From Thalassomonas sp. RHCl1 (GTDB lineage: Bacteria; Pseudomonadota; Gammaproteobacteria; Enterobacterales; Alteromonadaceae): a stretch of DNA of 64,000 bases. The notes under the pieces are model-generated. The model was given only the letters and a program-made list of their open reading frames with translations. It was not told where the DNA came from and made no database searches. The translations under genes and the position numbers were made by a program. Location: NCBI RefSeq assembly GCF_947387555.1, contig NZ_CANDNZ010000006.1:155482-219481 (forward strand), written 5' to 3'. How positions within the stretch are numbered: position 1 is the stretch's first letter; each line of letters begins with the position of its first letter. Of the stretch, positions 41,159-51,166 are shown piece by piece.

Positions 41159-42103
41159 TTAACTTACAGGATTTTCCTTGGAAATTGTCTCTTGTGATGA
41201 GCACTTCTCCCTGTGCTGCTCAGTCATCCCCTTTAAGGTCTCATCTTTTTCCAGCCATAGCTGATTGACCCATTGCTGGAAACTGATTTTAAATTGTCTG
41301 TCATTAAAGTAATCGCCGATCATTGAGCTTTCTATCGGGATGATGTCTATGGCGACGACAATTTTATTGACCCGGCCGGAGATAAAGTCCAAAAAGCTGG
41401 GGATCCCCTCGGGGTAATGAATCGTCACATTGACGACTTTGGTCAGATGCTGCCCCATGGCTTCGAGCACAAAAGCGATGCCGCCGGCTTTAGGCCTTAG
41501 CAGGTGCTGAAACTTAGATTGCTGCTTGCTGTGTTTGGCCGGGGTGTAGCGGGTGCCTTCGATAAAGTTCATCACGCTGACCGGTTTGTGTTTGAATTTT
41601 TCACAGGCCTTGCGGGTGGTTTCTATGTCTTTGCCCTTCAGCTCGGGGTGCTTTTTTAAAAAGCTCTGGCTGTAGCGCTTCATAAAAGGAAAATCCAGTG
41701 CCCACCAGGCCAGGCCTAAAAAGGGGACATAGATAAGTTCTTTTTTCAGGAAAAATTTCAGGAAAGGGATCTTGCCGTGTAACAGGCGTTGTAATACCAG
41801 GATATCTACCCAGCTTTGGTGGTTGCTCAGCACCAGGTACCAGTCCTGCATGGTCAGGCTTTCACTGCCGGTGACGACAAACTCGGTTTTGCTGAACAGC
41901 TTTTGGTTAAGGGTATTGACCGCGACCCAGTTACTGGCCATCTGATCGAGTAAATAGCTGAAAATTTTCTGCCATAACGGCAGCGGGATCAGTGCCTTGA
42001 GAAATGAAAAAACAATGATCGGGCATAACCAGAATAAGGTGTTTACTACATAAAGCAGAAAGGCAAAAGTTGCTTTGAGCGGGCCGGGAAGAAAATTTAA
42101 CAT
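41159..42103 (-). CDS. yihG: YihG-type 1-acyl-glycerol-phosphate acyltransferase
   Basis: A 314-residue membrane-bound PlsC-family acyltransferase. The HX4D catalytic motif is NHQSWVD (H93 region), followed by FLKKELIYVPFLGLAWWALDFPFMKR and the second motif FIEGTRYTPAKH (about 180-191). It starts with two hydrophobic segments (about 5-45). The homologue YihG adjusts acyl composition of phosphatidic acid. The gene lies upstream of the YbdG gene with 49 bp between, so the two may share a transcript. Confidence 0.9.
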   Translation of the reverse strand: MLNFLPGPLKATFAFLLYVVNTLFWLCPIIVFSFLKALIPLPLWQKIFSYLLDQMASNWVAVNTLNQKLFSKTEFVVTGSESLTMQDWYLVLSNHQSWVDILVLQRLLHGKIPFLKFFLKKELIYVPFLGLAWWALDFPFMKRYSQSFLKKHPELKGKDIETTRKACEKFKHKPVSVMNFIEGTRYTPAKHSKQQSKFQHLLRPKAGGIAFVLEAMGQHLTKVVNVTIHYPEGIPSFLDFISGRVNKIVVAIDIIPIESSMIGDYFNDRQFKISFQQWVNQLWLEKDETLKGMTEQHREKCSSQETISKENPVS

Positions 42104-42645
42104 ATCAATTCAGGCTTAGTTGTCAGCTGTTAAAAAGTTAAGGGTTCGCACATAAAGGTGCGACAGTTACCGTCTATCCGGCGACAGCGGTTTTCAACAA
42201 GGCCGTCACTGAATATTGAGTAGTTGTTAAAAGGCTAATTTATCATATTCCGGGTGTCTACCGCCAAATAAATTATTTTCTCAGCGATTTTCTTTAACCG
42301 GATCAAGTTGTTTTCTCTCTGAGTGTTTATTGCTTTTGTCAATAATGCCCGCTTGGGCACAAAACCTGGTAAACATCTTGTTAATATCTAGAAATGAACT
42401 GTTGTTTTTTGACTTTTCCCGAAAATGCCCGCTGTCTGCCCCGGGTAAAATAACAGCTATTTTGTGGTTAACTGAGTTTTGCACCGGGTTATTTTTACCG
42501 GCAAGCGGTTAAAAAAGCGCTGATTTAGTCAAAATACGCTCAAAGGTGCAAAAATCGACTTTTTGTTGAAAAAACCGTGAAAAGTTGATTGCAAATCACC
42601 CTGTTTTCAGGTCATTCTTAGGGTAACTGATTTGAGGGGGAAGTA
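42104..42645. other. Gene-free region before proB
   Basis: About 540 bp between the YihG-type gene and proB. Open frames of 60-67 codons exist on both strands around 42281-42512, but neither has a ribosome site or recognisable protein. I found no convincing promoter hexamers, tRNA or repeat; AT-rich runs near 42540-42600 probably hold the proB promoter. Confidence 0.4.
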
Positions 42646-43755
42646 ATGAATTTTAACCGTGTGGTGATTAAAGTCGGCAGTGCCCTGGTTGCGCCGGATG
42701 CCAAAGGGTGTAGCGGTAAATATTTACTGGCAATTGCCCGGTTTATTACCCAGTGCCACCAGGCTGGTAAAGAAGTGATTTTAGTCTCGTCCGGCAGTGT
42801 TGCCGCCGGGCGTAAGTTGATCCAGCACGGCTCCCCCGTTCCCTCTATTCCCACCAAGCAGGCCATGGCGGCCGTCGGCCAGATGCAGATGATGGCCAAC
42901 TGGCAAAGGTTTTTCGATGTACCCTGCAGCCAGCTGCTGATCACCCACGGTGATTTAAAGGACAGGCAAAGATATATCAATATCAAAAATACCCTGCGTA
43001 TTTTACTGGAAAACCATGTCATTCCCGTGGTCAATGAAAATGATACCGTGGCCACGGATGAACTTAAGGTCGGGGATAACGATAACCTGGCGGCGCTGGT
43101 GGCCCTGGTCAGTGAAGCGGATCGCCTGCTGATTTTAAGCGATGTCGACGGGGTGTTCGATAAAGATCCCCGCAGCCATGATGATGCGAAAATGTTGCCG
43201 GAAATCACGAAAATCACGGCGCAAATTTATGCCATGGCCGGGGGGACAAAAAACCACCTGGCCACCGGCGGTATGCAAACTAAAATTCAGGCGGCGGAAA
43301 AAGCCGTGGAAAATGGTATCGACACTTATATTATCAACGGCACCAAAAGTGACGTCTTTGAGCAGCTGCTCAAAGGGGAAAACCCCGGTACGCACTTTAT
43401 TGCCAGTCAGGGGCTAACCAAAGCCAGGAAACACTGGCTCAAGCATACCTTGAAAAGTGACGGCCAGGTGTTGGTGGATTTGGGGGCAGTGAACGCGGTC
43501 GCTGAGAAAGGTGCATCACTATTGCCTTCCGGCATTCTGGATGTGCACGGAGAGTTTGTCGCCGGCGCATCGCTGGAAATCGTCAATGCCGATAGCGGTG
43601 AAGTGATCGCCAAAGGGATTTGTCAGTATGGCCACAGGGATCTGCAACAGATTAAGGGGCAAAAAAGCGATCAAATTTATCAGTTGCTGGGCTTTTGCCC
43701 GAGCAAGGTGGTGATCCACAGGGACGATATGGTTGTGCTGACAAAAAACGGCTAA
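42646..43755 (+). CDS. proB: Glutamate 5-kinase
   Basis: A 369-residue ProB, the first enzyme of proline synthesis. The amino-acid kinase domain (about 1-255) has VVIKVGSALV, SSGSVAAGRKL, NENDTVATDEL and GDNDNLAALVA; a C-terminal PUA domain (about 275-365) follows. The last two domains match the E. coli enzyme, which is feedback-inhibited by proline. A GGGGG-AA ribosome site is close to the start. proA follows after 19 bp in the same operon. The 540 bp upstream (42104-42645) hold no gene I can support. Confidence 0.97.
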   Translation: MNFNRVVIKVGSALVAPDAKGCSGKYLLAIARFITQCHQAGKEVILVSSGSVAAGRKLIQHGSPVPSIPTKQAMAAVGQMQMMANWQRFFDVPCSQLLITHGDLKDRQRYINIKNTLRILLENHVIPVVNENDTVATDELKVGDNDNLAALVALVSEADRLLILSDVDGVFDKDPRSHDDAKMLPEITKITAQIYAMAGGTKNHLATGGMQTKIQAAEKAVENGIDTYIINGTKSDVFEQLLKGENPGTHFIASQGLTKARKHWLKHTLKSDGQVLVDLGAVNAVAEKGASLLPSGILDVHGEFVAGASLEIVNADSGEVIAKGICQYGHRDLQQIKGQKSDQIYQLLGFCPSKVVIHRDDMVVLTKNG

Positions 43756-43774
43756 TTAATTACGGGTAGAGAAG

Positions 43775-45037
43775 ATGACTGAAAATAAAAATTTTGATAT
43801 TGCTGTGGCGGCCGGGCAGGCAAAAGCCGCGAGCCGGGTGGTGGCCCAGTTAACAACCGCCGAAAAAAATGCCCTGTTAACGGATATTGCCGCGGCTATT
43901 GTCGCCGATACTCCTGCTATTCTAAAGGAAAATGAAAAAGACATCAGTGCCGGGAAAGAGAAAGGCTTAAGTTCAGCCATGCTTGACCGGTTATTGCTGA
44001 CGGAGCAAAGGGTGGCGGATATTGCCGAGGCTATCCGGGAAATTGTTACCTTAACCGATCCCGTCGGGGATATCCGCAACCTGGCCTTGCGTCCCAACGG
44101 CATGCAGGTGGGTAAGATGGCAATCCCGCTTGGGGTTATTGCCATGATTTATGAAGCGCGACCCAATGTGACCGCAGAAGCGGCGGCCTTGTGTATCAAA
44201 TCCGGTAATGCCGTGATTTTACGCGGCGGCTCGGAAGCCATCCACAGTAATCTGGCCCTGGCTCAGTGCCTGCACAAGGTGCTGATGCAACGGGGCATAC
44301 ATAAAGATATCGTGACCGTGATCCCGGATACCAGCCGCAGCGTGATCGAAACCTTACTGAAACAGTCGCAAAGTATCGACCTGGTGATCCCCCGCGGCGG
44401 TGAAGGCCTGATCCGCTATGTCACCGAAAACAGCCGCATCCCGGTGATCCAGCACTTTAAAGGGATATGTCACTTATTTATTGATAAATATGCCGATATT
44501 AATAAAGGCTTAGCTATTCTCGTTAACGGGAAAACCCAGAAACCCAGCGCCTGCAATGCCCTGGAAACCTTGTTGGTGCACCGGGATATTGCCGGAACAT
44601 TTTTGCCTGAGGCGGCCAGGGCGCTGTCCCCTGCCGGGGTGAAAATCCATGCCTGTGAACTTAGCCGTGCTTATTTTGATGATGCCGAATTGGCGACAGA
44701 TGACGATTATCATGCCGAATACCTGGCACAGGAAATTGCGGTTAAAGTGGTGGACAGCTTTGATACGGCCATCGGCCATATCAATGAATTTACTTCAGAT
44801 CATACCGAAGTCATTGTCAGCCAGGACTATAGCCGGGCACAGCAGTTTATTAAACGTATTAATTCTTCCGTGGTGATGATCAATGCGTCATCACGTTTTT
44901 CAGACGGCGGTCAGCTGGGACTGGGCTCCGAGATCGGCATCTCTACCAGTAAGTTGCATGCATACGGTCCTATGGGATTAGAAGCGTTAACTACTGAAAA
45001 ATTTGTTGTTTTTGGTGATGGGCAGATCAGAGAATAA
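43775..45037 (+). CDS. proA: Gamma-glutamyl phosphate reductase
   Basis: A 420-residue aldehyde-dehydrogenase-fold enzyme. It has IPLGVIAMIYEARPNVT, GNAVILRGGSEAIHSN, the catalytic cysteine in GKTQKPSACNALETLLVH (about 250-267) and the C-terminal SEIGISTSKLHAYGPMGLEALTTEKFVV. It reduces glutamyl-5-phosphate to glutamate semialdehyde. The intact proBA pair is followed by a good terminator and then by the AT-rich accessory region. Confidence 0.97.
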   Translation: MTENKNFDIAVAAGQAKAASRVVAQLTTAEKNALLTDIAAAIVADTPAILKENEKDISAGKEKGLSSAMLDRLLLTEQRVADIAEAIREIVTLTDPVGDIRNLALRPNGMQVGKMAIPLGVIAMIYEARPNVTAEAAALCIKSGNAVILRGGSEAIHSNLALAQCLHKVLMQRGIHKDIVTVIPDTSRSVIETLLKQSQSIDLVIPRGGEGLIRYVTENSRIPVIQHFKGICHLFIDKYADINKGLAILVNGKTQKPSACNALETLLVHRDIAGTFLPEAARALSPAGVKIHACELSRAYFDDAELATDDDYHAEYLAQEIAVKVVDSFDTAIGHINEFTSDHTEVIVSQDYSRAQQFIKRINSSVVMINASSRFSDGGQLGLGSEIGISTSKLHAYGPMGLEALTTEKFVVFGDGQIRE

Positions 45038-45165
45038 AAGAAAGTTTACATGATGTTTGAAGGTCTTTAAGTACTGCCACTGGCTCTTTATCTCAAGGAA
45101 AGGTTGTTGTTTTGGTATGGATAAATCTGAGATTAATAGTAAAGGAAGACTTATTGGAAACAAAT

Positions 45166-45207
45166 AAATAAAAGCCAGTTAACCTAAGTCAATTGGCCTT
45201 TTATTTA
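45166..45207. terminator. Bidirectional terminator after proBA
   Basis: AAATAAAAGCCAGTT and AATTGGCCTTTTATTT pair over 14-15 positions (one G-U pair, one bulged C), with A and T runs on both sides. Sequence 45208-45381 after it is AT-rich and holds no gene I can see. Confidence 0.75.
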
Positions 45208-45381
45208 TATAGTCGCTAAGAGTTTTAAAGTTAAAATTTTACGGAAAGTTATCGATAATATCTATCATATTACAGTGTAACTTTTTACCATTAGTTCATT
45301 TGTATGCTAATTGGCTTCTCCCCTTTTAGTACCTAAGTTAAAGTTTTGCATATCCTAATGACGTAATATGCTGTTGTCGGG

Positions 45382-48300
45382 TTAAAACTCCCCGACCTCT
45401 ATGTATTTAGCCCAAGCCTCAAACAAAGATTCAGGAAAACTTCCTCGTTGCAAATGTGGTTCTGACAAGGCATAAAGTTTCCTTGTTCCTATTGAGCCTT
45501 CAGATGCGCCGGAAATTATGGATTTCAGATAATGGTCAATATCGATCACGAAGTTTCTGGCGCAGAGACTCAAGAGAATTCCAAAGGCTGCAGGCGATAA
45601 TCGACAATGCTTGCCGAATTCGCCTGTAGCCCCAGCTGTCCAGGGAAAATCTACAACTATGATATGTTTGATATTCTCATGTTCGGTAATGGTTAAATTG
45701 GTTTGATCGCCAAATGAAAAGTAGGCTCGATAATGGTTGGCTTTGCGAACGCTGATCCGATCAGAACCGTCGCTGTCGAATCCAGGAGAGTATGTCTGCA
45801 ACTCAACGCCGTTATCTGAGCGTGAAACCAAGAGTTGCCCTTCTTTTTCATCAGACAGTATTAATGCTGAGAGGTTATTATTTTCCTCTGAATCAGACAT
45901 AGACCAGAGTCCCTTTTTCGGGGTGGCGTTATGCAACATATTATGGACCTGCTCATTGGCAAAAGCCCAGTACTCTTTGGATACTTCCTCATTTGCTTTG
46001 GTCACGGAATTGCCTCCAGATGCCAGATAACTGAATTGTTTAGAGACCTCCTGAAAGCTCTCGATTATAAATGTTCTGACATGCTTAACTATTTTTCTTT
46101 TGTGTGGTGCATCCATATCAGAAAGTTCATTCAAATTACCCATGGCAATGTCTGCACTGGAATAGCCGCTGCCCAGCAAGGCATGGACTTTTACTCGGTT
46201 AAACGGAGGAAAGGTATGTTTGTTTTTAAATAGCAAAGGGATGGCTTTTTCAGTACAGCCAAATCGAGAGCGGTGCACGAACCGAACCGCATTGAAGGTA
46301 GAACTTGCAGGAAGAATTTGGTCTTCCGATGCCCGGATAAGGGATACTAAGAACAGTACTTTCCAGGTTAGGTTTTCAGCAAAAGATTCAAAGTTGAATA
46401 CAGATGATGAAGTTGTTTGTCCGCTACTTGGGTAGAGGCGCTGAATTTCCCCGATGACATTACGAAGAGAAGCTCCTGATATCCAAGTTAAGAAAGCAAC
46501 AAATAACCGGAAGCAACTGTCTTGTGGGGCTTCTTCGTAACGGCCCTGTGCGTTTACCACGGGGTGGTTTTTTAATATCCATCGCATGAATTTGTGTAGG
46601 ATTTGCTGGACAGGTGCTTCATCTTCTTCCTTGATTACCTGCATACTTGCCAGTAATTGAGTTGCCCTAGAAATTAGGTCATTACGGTTCTCTGCAGCAT
46701 TCCACTCCATAGCAAGGCGAAACTCGGGTAAGCGGGCTAGATACTGTCGGTGTACCTCTGGCTGAAAAAATACCGGTAGAATAGCCAGTTCGAAAGGTAG
46801 GTGGGTATCACGGGCAGTGTTCCAGAATCCGTTTAAGGCCAACAGGGAACTGCGTAGTTTAGTTACAGTAGCTATTTCTGTACCTGTATCAATGGTTGAG
46901 CAACCGAGTGGTGTAATCTGGTAGCCGCCAGTTGCTGGCTTGCGTATTAAATTATAGGTGGCTGCACTCTCAATGACTTTACTGACCGCAGATATCAGTT
47001 CTTTTTTCTTTTTGGCACAACGGATTTGTGTGTGTGGCTCATCTAGCTCTTGACTGGAATCGCAGTTTTGGCTGTAGTAGAGGGTCCTATAGAAGATCTT
47101 CCTGATGACCTCGTCAACGGTACACTGACCATGATTCTCGAAGCCGTGATCGTTTTCTCTTTCTGTTCCTCCGAGAAAACGTATGCCGTCCAGTACACTC
47201 CTTGAAAACGGATAGCTGAATTTTTCAATGGCTCTATTTCCCAAAAGGAGGTTGTCGTCGTCCTGTTGTCTTTCGGAGGGTTGGTGTGTTCCTTCGTTCA
47301 GGGCTTGATATTGATGATCATATTTTTCTAGCTCTGCTAGGGTTCGGGCATCACTGCGGTAAAACAGCTGACTGCGTATTTCTGGAGGATTGATGTAGAA
47401 AGATTCCAATACTCTTTCAAATGATTTTTCTTCCTCAGGATCCAAATACCAGTAAACATGTGGATTTCGTTTCAGGTTGGACTGGCCGAGACGCCCTGCT
47501 CGACCTGCCATGTTGGCAAAATCGCAACGTGACAGGAGAATTGATTTTGGCTTTGCTGTTTGAACCCGTTCTCCCTCTGGAAATAGGACATTGAAGAGCA
47601 CAACATCAGTTACCTTTAGGTTAACACCGAAACTTAGAGTTTCTGTAGCAAAGACGATTTCGGAACGACAGTCACCGGGTAAGGATTTTCCCAGATAATC
47701 TTCAAAGTTCTCTCTTACTTTTTGTGGTACGTCTGCATTGTGGATAAAGATACCTTCTTCTGCGCAGTTTTTCAGGTCTGAGGCAAAATCCGTGGTTTCA
47801 ATTTCAGAAATAGCCTTGAGTGCAGTGGCGATACCTGACTCGTTCGGTGTAATGGGTTTTGCTGCTGAGCAATCGTACTCAAAGTGGATACGAACAAAAT
47901 TCTTGATGAATTTGGCCACCTCAAGTACTTCGAATTTAGAGCTCATGAACACCAACAACCGTTGCCCGTATAGGTTATTGCGCATCCATTGGTCAATAAA
48001 TTCTTTATAGTATTCTCGCCGGGTTCGCCTAGCATCAAACCCGTGTTTTTCAGGAATCTGGGTAAGAGAAGTGCGAAAAGTTTCAAATGTGTCACACACA
48101 TTTTGCGACTCCTCGGTTGTTAGCAATAAGGGATCTTTGTTGTTGAAAGTTTTGATATCAAATATGGCTGGGAGATGGTCGCTGGAGTTATTTATTTCTG
48201 CCCGGCCAGGGACAATACAACTGTGCGTGACAGGTTTGGCCCTGGAAGAGTCAGCCAGGACTAATGGGGATATATCTTCAGAAAGGTCATAATCATAGAA

Positions 48301-50301
48301 CGTCATGAAGTTTTTTAGTGCGTTTCCTGGCTTTTCTGTGGTTATGATCACCATCCGTAGTTGGTCATCTTCGTCGGTGCTGTCTATGCGGCGTTCTTTT
48401 TCTAATTTTATTTTTGCTAACAAGCATTCAAGAATACTACCTCTGTGCAGGTCTTCAATCATGTGGAATTCGTCTATCACCACCATATTTAATTTTTTGA
48501 AGAGATCCTGAGAGGCGCTGAGGATGACGTTAGCTTTTTCATACACGGTAGAGGCAATATTGAAGTCACCACGCATTAAAGCTCCGTCAGAGGCATTGTT
48601 ATCTCCGGTAGAAACAATGACGGGATCGTACTCCGAGTTTTTCAGGTTTGGAGAAGGAAAAATTTTTTTCCAGGCTTTTGCTCTCTCTTGAGCCAGAGCT
48701 TTTGTTGGTGCTATATAGAGTATCCTGGCTCTTGCAAATTCGTGTGGCCTGCTGATTCCGAACAGGTGTTCGGCGAGAGTTGTCTTCCCTGATGAGGTGC
48801 CACCAGATAAGATTAAATCTTTAAAACGGTGCTTTGTCAGTTCCTCTCGTCTCTCCCAAAATGCTTTTTGTAAATGGGTTAACGGGTAGTGAAATGTGGT
48901 GTCGATTCCAGACTCATTAATCATGCGCTTATGGTAGGAGATATTCTTACTCCAGCACCAAGTGGATAGGTCTTTGATGGTTTCTTCATAAGGCGGAGTC
49001 TCCACCTGATCCTGAATGGAGCTTTCTATGGATTCCACTACCGTGGCTGGATGCGTTTCAGGTTTTAGGGTGGAAAATTTGTCAAACAACTGGCTGGCGA
49101 CTTTTTCCCAAGTCGGCCACTTTTTTAGAATGTTCGATCTTAGTTTTTGTGCGTTGTTGAAAACCTCGTCATAGTTTTGCGCATTTCCGATGAGTTTGGT
49201 TTTTATTTTTTCCAATAGATCTTTTTCACTGATGCCGTTGGTTGGCACAGTGATTAGAAGTGATTCTGTTGTTTCTTCACCGATGACCTGTTTTAGGTCG
49301 TGGAAAAAGCCTGAGTTCTCTGAAATGATAGCGGGGGTGCCAAAGCTGCAGGCTTCCAAATAAGTTAGACCGAAGTTCTCGTACCAGGAGGTGAGTAGGA
49401 TAAATGCACAGGACTCCATTTTAACTTTTAGATCTGATGAATCAAAACTCTGAATATCTTCAAAAGGAATTACTCTAATTGCAGCTTGAGAACTGTCTCT
49501 TAGTTTTTCTTGTTCTTCTTCCAAGACGTTTTTATCACCGCTGGATCCGATGGCAAAAAACTTAACGTCAGTTGTGATGAGTTTGTCGATACTTTCCGAA
49601 GCTCGCGCTGCATTCCAGGCTTTTGCCGATAAGGAGATCTGCTTGATAGAGTCACTGATCGGATCAAGGCGGCCAAAAGACATGGCATTAAAATATTTGG
49701 ACTTCTTTGCCTGTGATTTGATTACTGGCAGTCCTGGAAGGATATAATCAATATTTGCGTCATTGTCGCTATCTAGGGACTGGAGGTAGTTTTTAGAAAA
49801 AGAACCAACACTGATCGCCAAATCAGATTCCTGCAACATTTCTCGTTGGTAGTTTTCTTTTCTGTCTATTTCAGTATCGGCTTTCCCTTTGCGTTTTTCA
49901 CTACGTCCATAAGCACTGTGAAAAAAAGTCACAACCTTAGCATCGGGGTAATTCTCTCGGACAAGCGATAATAACTCTTTGCAGAAAATATCGTGTAGTA
50001 GAATAATATCAGGTTCAAAATTTTGTTTTGTCATTTGTCCGTTGACAGCATTAAATTCCGTTTCGGACCATGAGGAGATATCGTTTGCTGAGGGGTGTTT
50101 TATTTCTTTACTTCCAGGTGTGATCGCTTTAAACCCGATGTCTTTACAGTCTTTTTGTAACTCAGAGGTGTTTACCTGTAGACAGGCGCATATTTCAATT
50201 CCCTCACCTATTGAAGCGAACCCTTTGACAAGTTCTTTATTGAATACATCTATACCGCCTGTGATGGACCCCCAAACTGAAGCAAATGTCGCGATTTTCA
50301 T
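45382..50301 (-). CDS. Giant GT4 glycosyltransferase-Ski2-like helicase fusion, unknown system
   Basis: A 1639-residue cytoplasmic protein. Residues 1-410 look like a GT4 (GT-B fold) glycosyltransferase: GGIDVFNKELVKGFA (15-29), VGSFSKNYL (165-173), FGRLDPISDSIKQ (209-221), and an EX7E motif, E308 to E316, in SWYENFGLTYLEACSFGTPAI. Residues about 465-960 form a superfamily 2 helicase of Ski2 type: Walker A GGTSSGKTT (500-508), APTKALAQER, DEFH box (610-613), TTE at motif III, ATETLSFGVNL (motif V) and FANMAGRAGRLGQ (motif VI, 928-940). Residues about 1000-1639 match nothing I know. An AAGGA site precedes the ATG. It stands alone between proA and ilvC in an AT-richer stretch. Function unknown; nucleic-acid-directed defence is a guess. 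Confidence 0.85.
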   Translation of the reverse strand: MKIATFASVWGSITGGIDVFNKELVKGFASIGEGIEICACLQVNTSELQKDCKDIGFKAITPGSKEIKHPSANDISSWSETEFNAVNGQMTKQNFEPDIILLHDIFCKELLSLVRENYPDAKVVTFFHSAYGRSEKRKGKADTEIDRKENYQREMLQESDLAISVGSFSKNYLQSLDSDNDANIDYILPGLPVIKSQAKKSKYFNAMSFGRLDPISDSIKQISLSAKAWNAARASESIDKLITTDVKFFAIGSSGDKNVLEEEQEKLRDSSQAAIRVIPFEDIQSFDSSDLKVKMESCAFILLTSWYENFGLTYLEACSFGTPAIISENSGFFHDLKQVIGEETTESLLITVPTNGISEKDLLEKIKTKLIGNAQNYDEVFNNAQKLRSNILKKWPTWEKVASQLFDKFSTLKPETHPATVVESIESSIQDQVETPPYEETIKDLSTWCWSKNISYHKRMINESGIDTTFHYPLTHLQKAFWERREELTKHRFKDLILSGGTSSGKTTLAEHLFGISRPHEFARARILYIAPTKALAQERAKAWKKIFPSPNLKNSEYDPVIVSTGDNNASDGALMRGDFNIASTVYEKANVILSASQDLFKKLNMVVIDEFHMIEDLHRGSILECLLAKIKLEKERRIDSTDEDDQLRMVIITTEKPGNALKNFMTFYDYDLSEDISPLVLADSSRAKPVTHSCIVPGRAEINNSSDHLPAIFDIKTFNNKDPLLLTTEESQNVCDTFETFRTSLTQIPEKHGFDARRTRREYYKEFIDQWMRNNLYGQRLLVFMSSKFEVLEVAKFIKNFVRIHFEYDCSAAKPITPNESGIATALKAISEIETTDFASDLKNCAEEGIFIHNADVPQKVRENFEDYLGKSLPGDCRSEIVFATETLSFGVNLKVTDVVLFNVLFPEGERVQTAKPKSILLSRCDFANMAGRAGRLGQSNLKRNPHVYWYLDPEEEKSFERVLESFYINPPEIRSQLFYRSDARTLAELEKYDHQYQALNEGTHQPSERQQDDDNLLLGNRAIEKFSYPFSRSVLDGIRFLGGTERENDHGFENHGQCTVDEVIRKIFYRTLYYSQNCDSSQELDEPHTQIRCAKKKKELISAVSKVIESAATYNLIRKPATGGYQITPLGCSTIDTGTEIATVTKLRSSLLALNGFWNTARDTHLPFELAILPVFFQPEVHRQYLARLPEFRLAMEWNAAENRNDLISRATQLLASMQVIKEEDEAPVQQILHKFMRWILKNHPVVNAQGRYEEAPQDSCFRLFVAFLTWISGASLRNVIGEIQRLYPSSGQTTSSSVFNFESFAENLTWKVLFLVSLIRASEDQILPASSTFNAVRFVHRSRFGCTEKAIPLLFKNKHTFPPFNRVKVHALLGSGYSSADIAMGNLNELSDMDAPHKRKIVKHVRTFIIESFQEVSKQFSYLASGGNSVTKANEEVSKEYWAFANEQVHNMLHNATPKKGLWSMSDSEENNNLSALILSDEKEGQLLVSRSDNGVELQTYSPGFDSDGSDRISVRKANHYRAYFSFGDQTNLTITEHENIKHIIVVDFPWTAGATGEFGKHCRLSPAAFGILLSLCARNFVIDIDHYLKSIISGASEGSIGTRKLYALSEPHLQRGSFPESLFEAWAKYIEVGEF

Positions 50302-50350
50302 TCTATTATCCTTATTAGAATTTTATTTGCCGATATTATCCCGGATAAAA

Positions 50351-50378
50351 TGTATACCACTTACAATAAATTCTTTAA
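50351..50378 (-). promoter_or_regulatory. Possible promoter of the glycosyltransferase-helicase gene
   Basis: On the minus strand TTAAAG (50378-50373), a 16-bp spacer and TATACA with an upstream TGG (extended -10) lie about 50 bp before the start codon. Weak -35; tentative. Confidence 0.35.
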
Positions 50379-51166
50379 TACTTCATATTTCACCGGGTAG
50401 TGATAATTCAAATTTAAGTGCAGTTTTGCTGTATAAAAACACGTAAAACAAATTTTGTTTCTTAAGTTATGACATAGAAATTAAGTTGATTAGGCTTTTT
50501 AGCTTCCTGCAAAGTGCGAACAGCGGTTCCCCTGAACGTATTAATCGCAGTTTTCTTAATTTTTTCTATAAAGTGATTATTTAATTTCTATTTTGATTCA
50601 ATTACGTACGGCTCTAAAGTCTTAATATCAAAGCGACGTGACGGCTATAAAAATAGACGTTCTATGAAGATTAAGTATGTAAACAATAAATGTATGTGGT
50701 TCACTATAGCTTTAGAGCTAGAGTAGGCAATAATATCAAATTATACATATTTTTTAGTCTCGTCAAGTCTGGTCAGGCTTGTTGAAATTCTGGGCTTTTA
50801 CACCGGTATAGATGAATAGACTGTTGCGGTAAGTTAAATATAGAGAAGACTTAATTATTGGAATTAAGCTTTTTTATCAAGCGGGTACAGTACACAAAGA
50901 GGGGGCTTTGTGAAAAATGATGCTCTTTATAGTATTGCTAATTTTTTAATGACTGTAGCTATAAGCTAAAAACCTCTTTAGCTTCAAGCTAAGGACTCAT
51001 AACAATTTTATGTCAATTGGCTAGTGGTGTTCTGTTTATTTATAAAAATGAAAGATTCATAAAAGGTGAATAATTATAGGCCGCCATTAATGACAGCCTA
51101 CCTTTAATTTTTACTTTGGATGAAGATAGATGTTATTGTGATAATCTATCTTTTAGGCATCTAAAT
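50379..51166. other. AT-rich intergenic stretch without a supported gene
   Basis: About 790 bp, clearly richer in A and T than the flanking core genes. I see no coding frame with a ribosome site, no tRNA and no transposase remnant. It contains the small palindromes TTAGCTTCAAGCTAA (50978-50992) and, after the ilvC stop, AAGATAGA/TCTATCTT (51123-51153 region), which may be the ilvC transcript end. The stretch separates the fusion gene from ilvC. Confidence 0.6.

Noticed and set aside
42281-42512. Possible 60-67 codon genes on both strands before proB
   Set aside because: No ribosome site, no recognisable protein, opposite-strand frames overlap each other.
50302-51166. CRISPR array, tRNA or insertion-sequence remnant in the AT-rich flank
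   Set aside because: No regularly spaced repeats, no cloverleaf and no transposase-like frame; only short palindromes.
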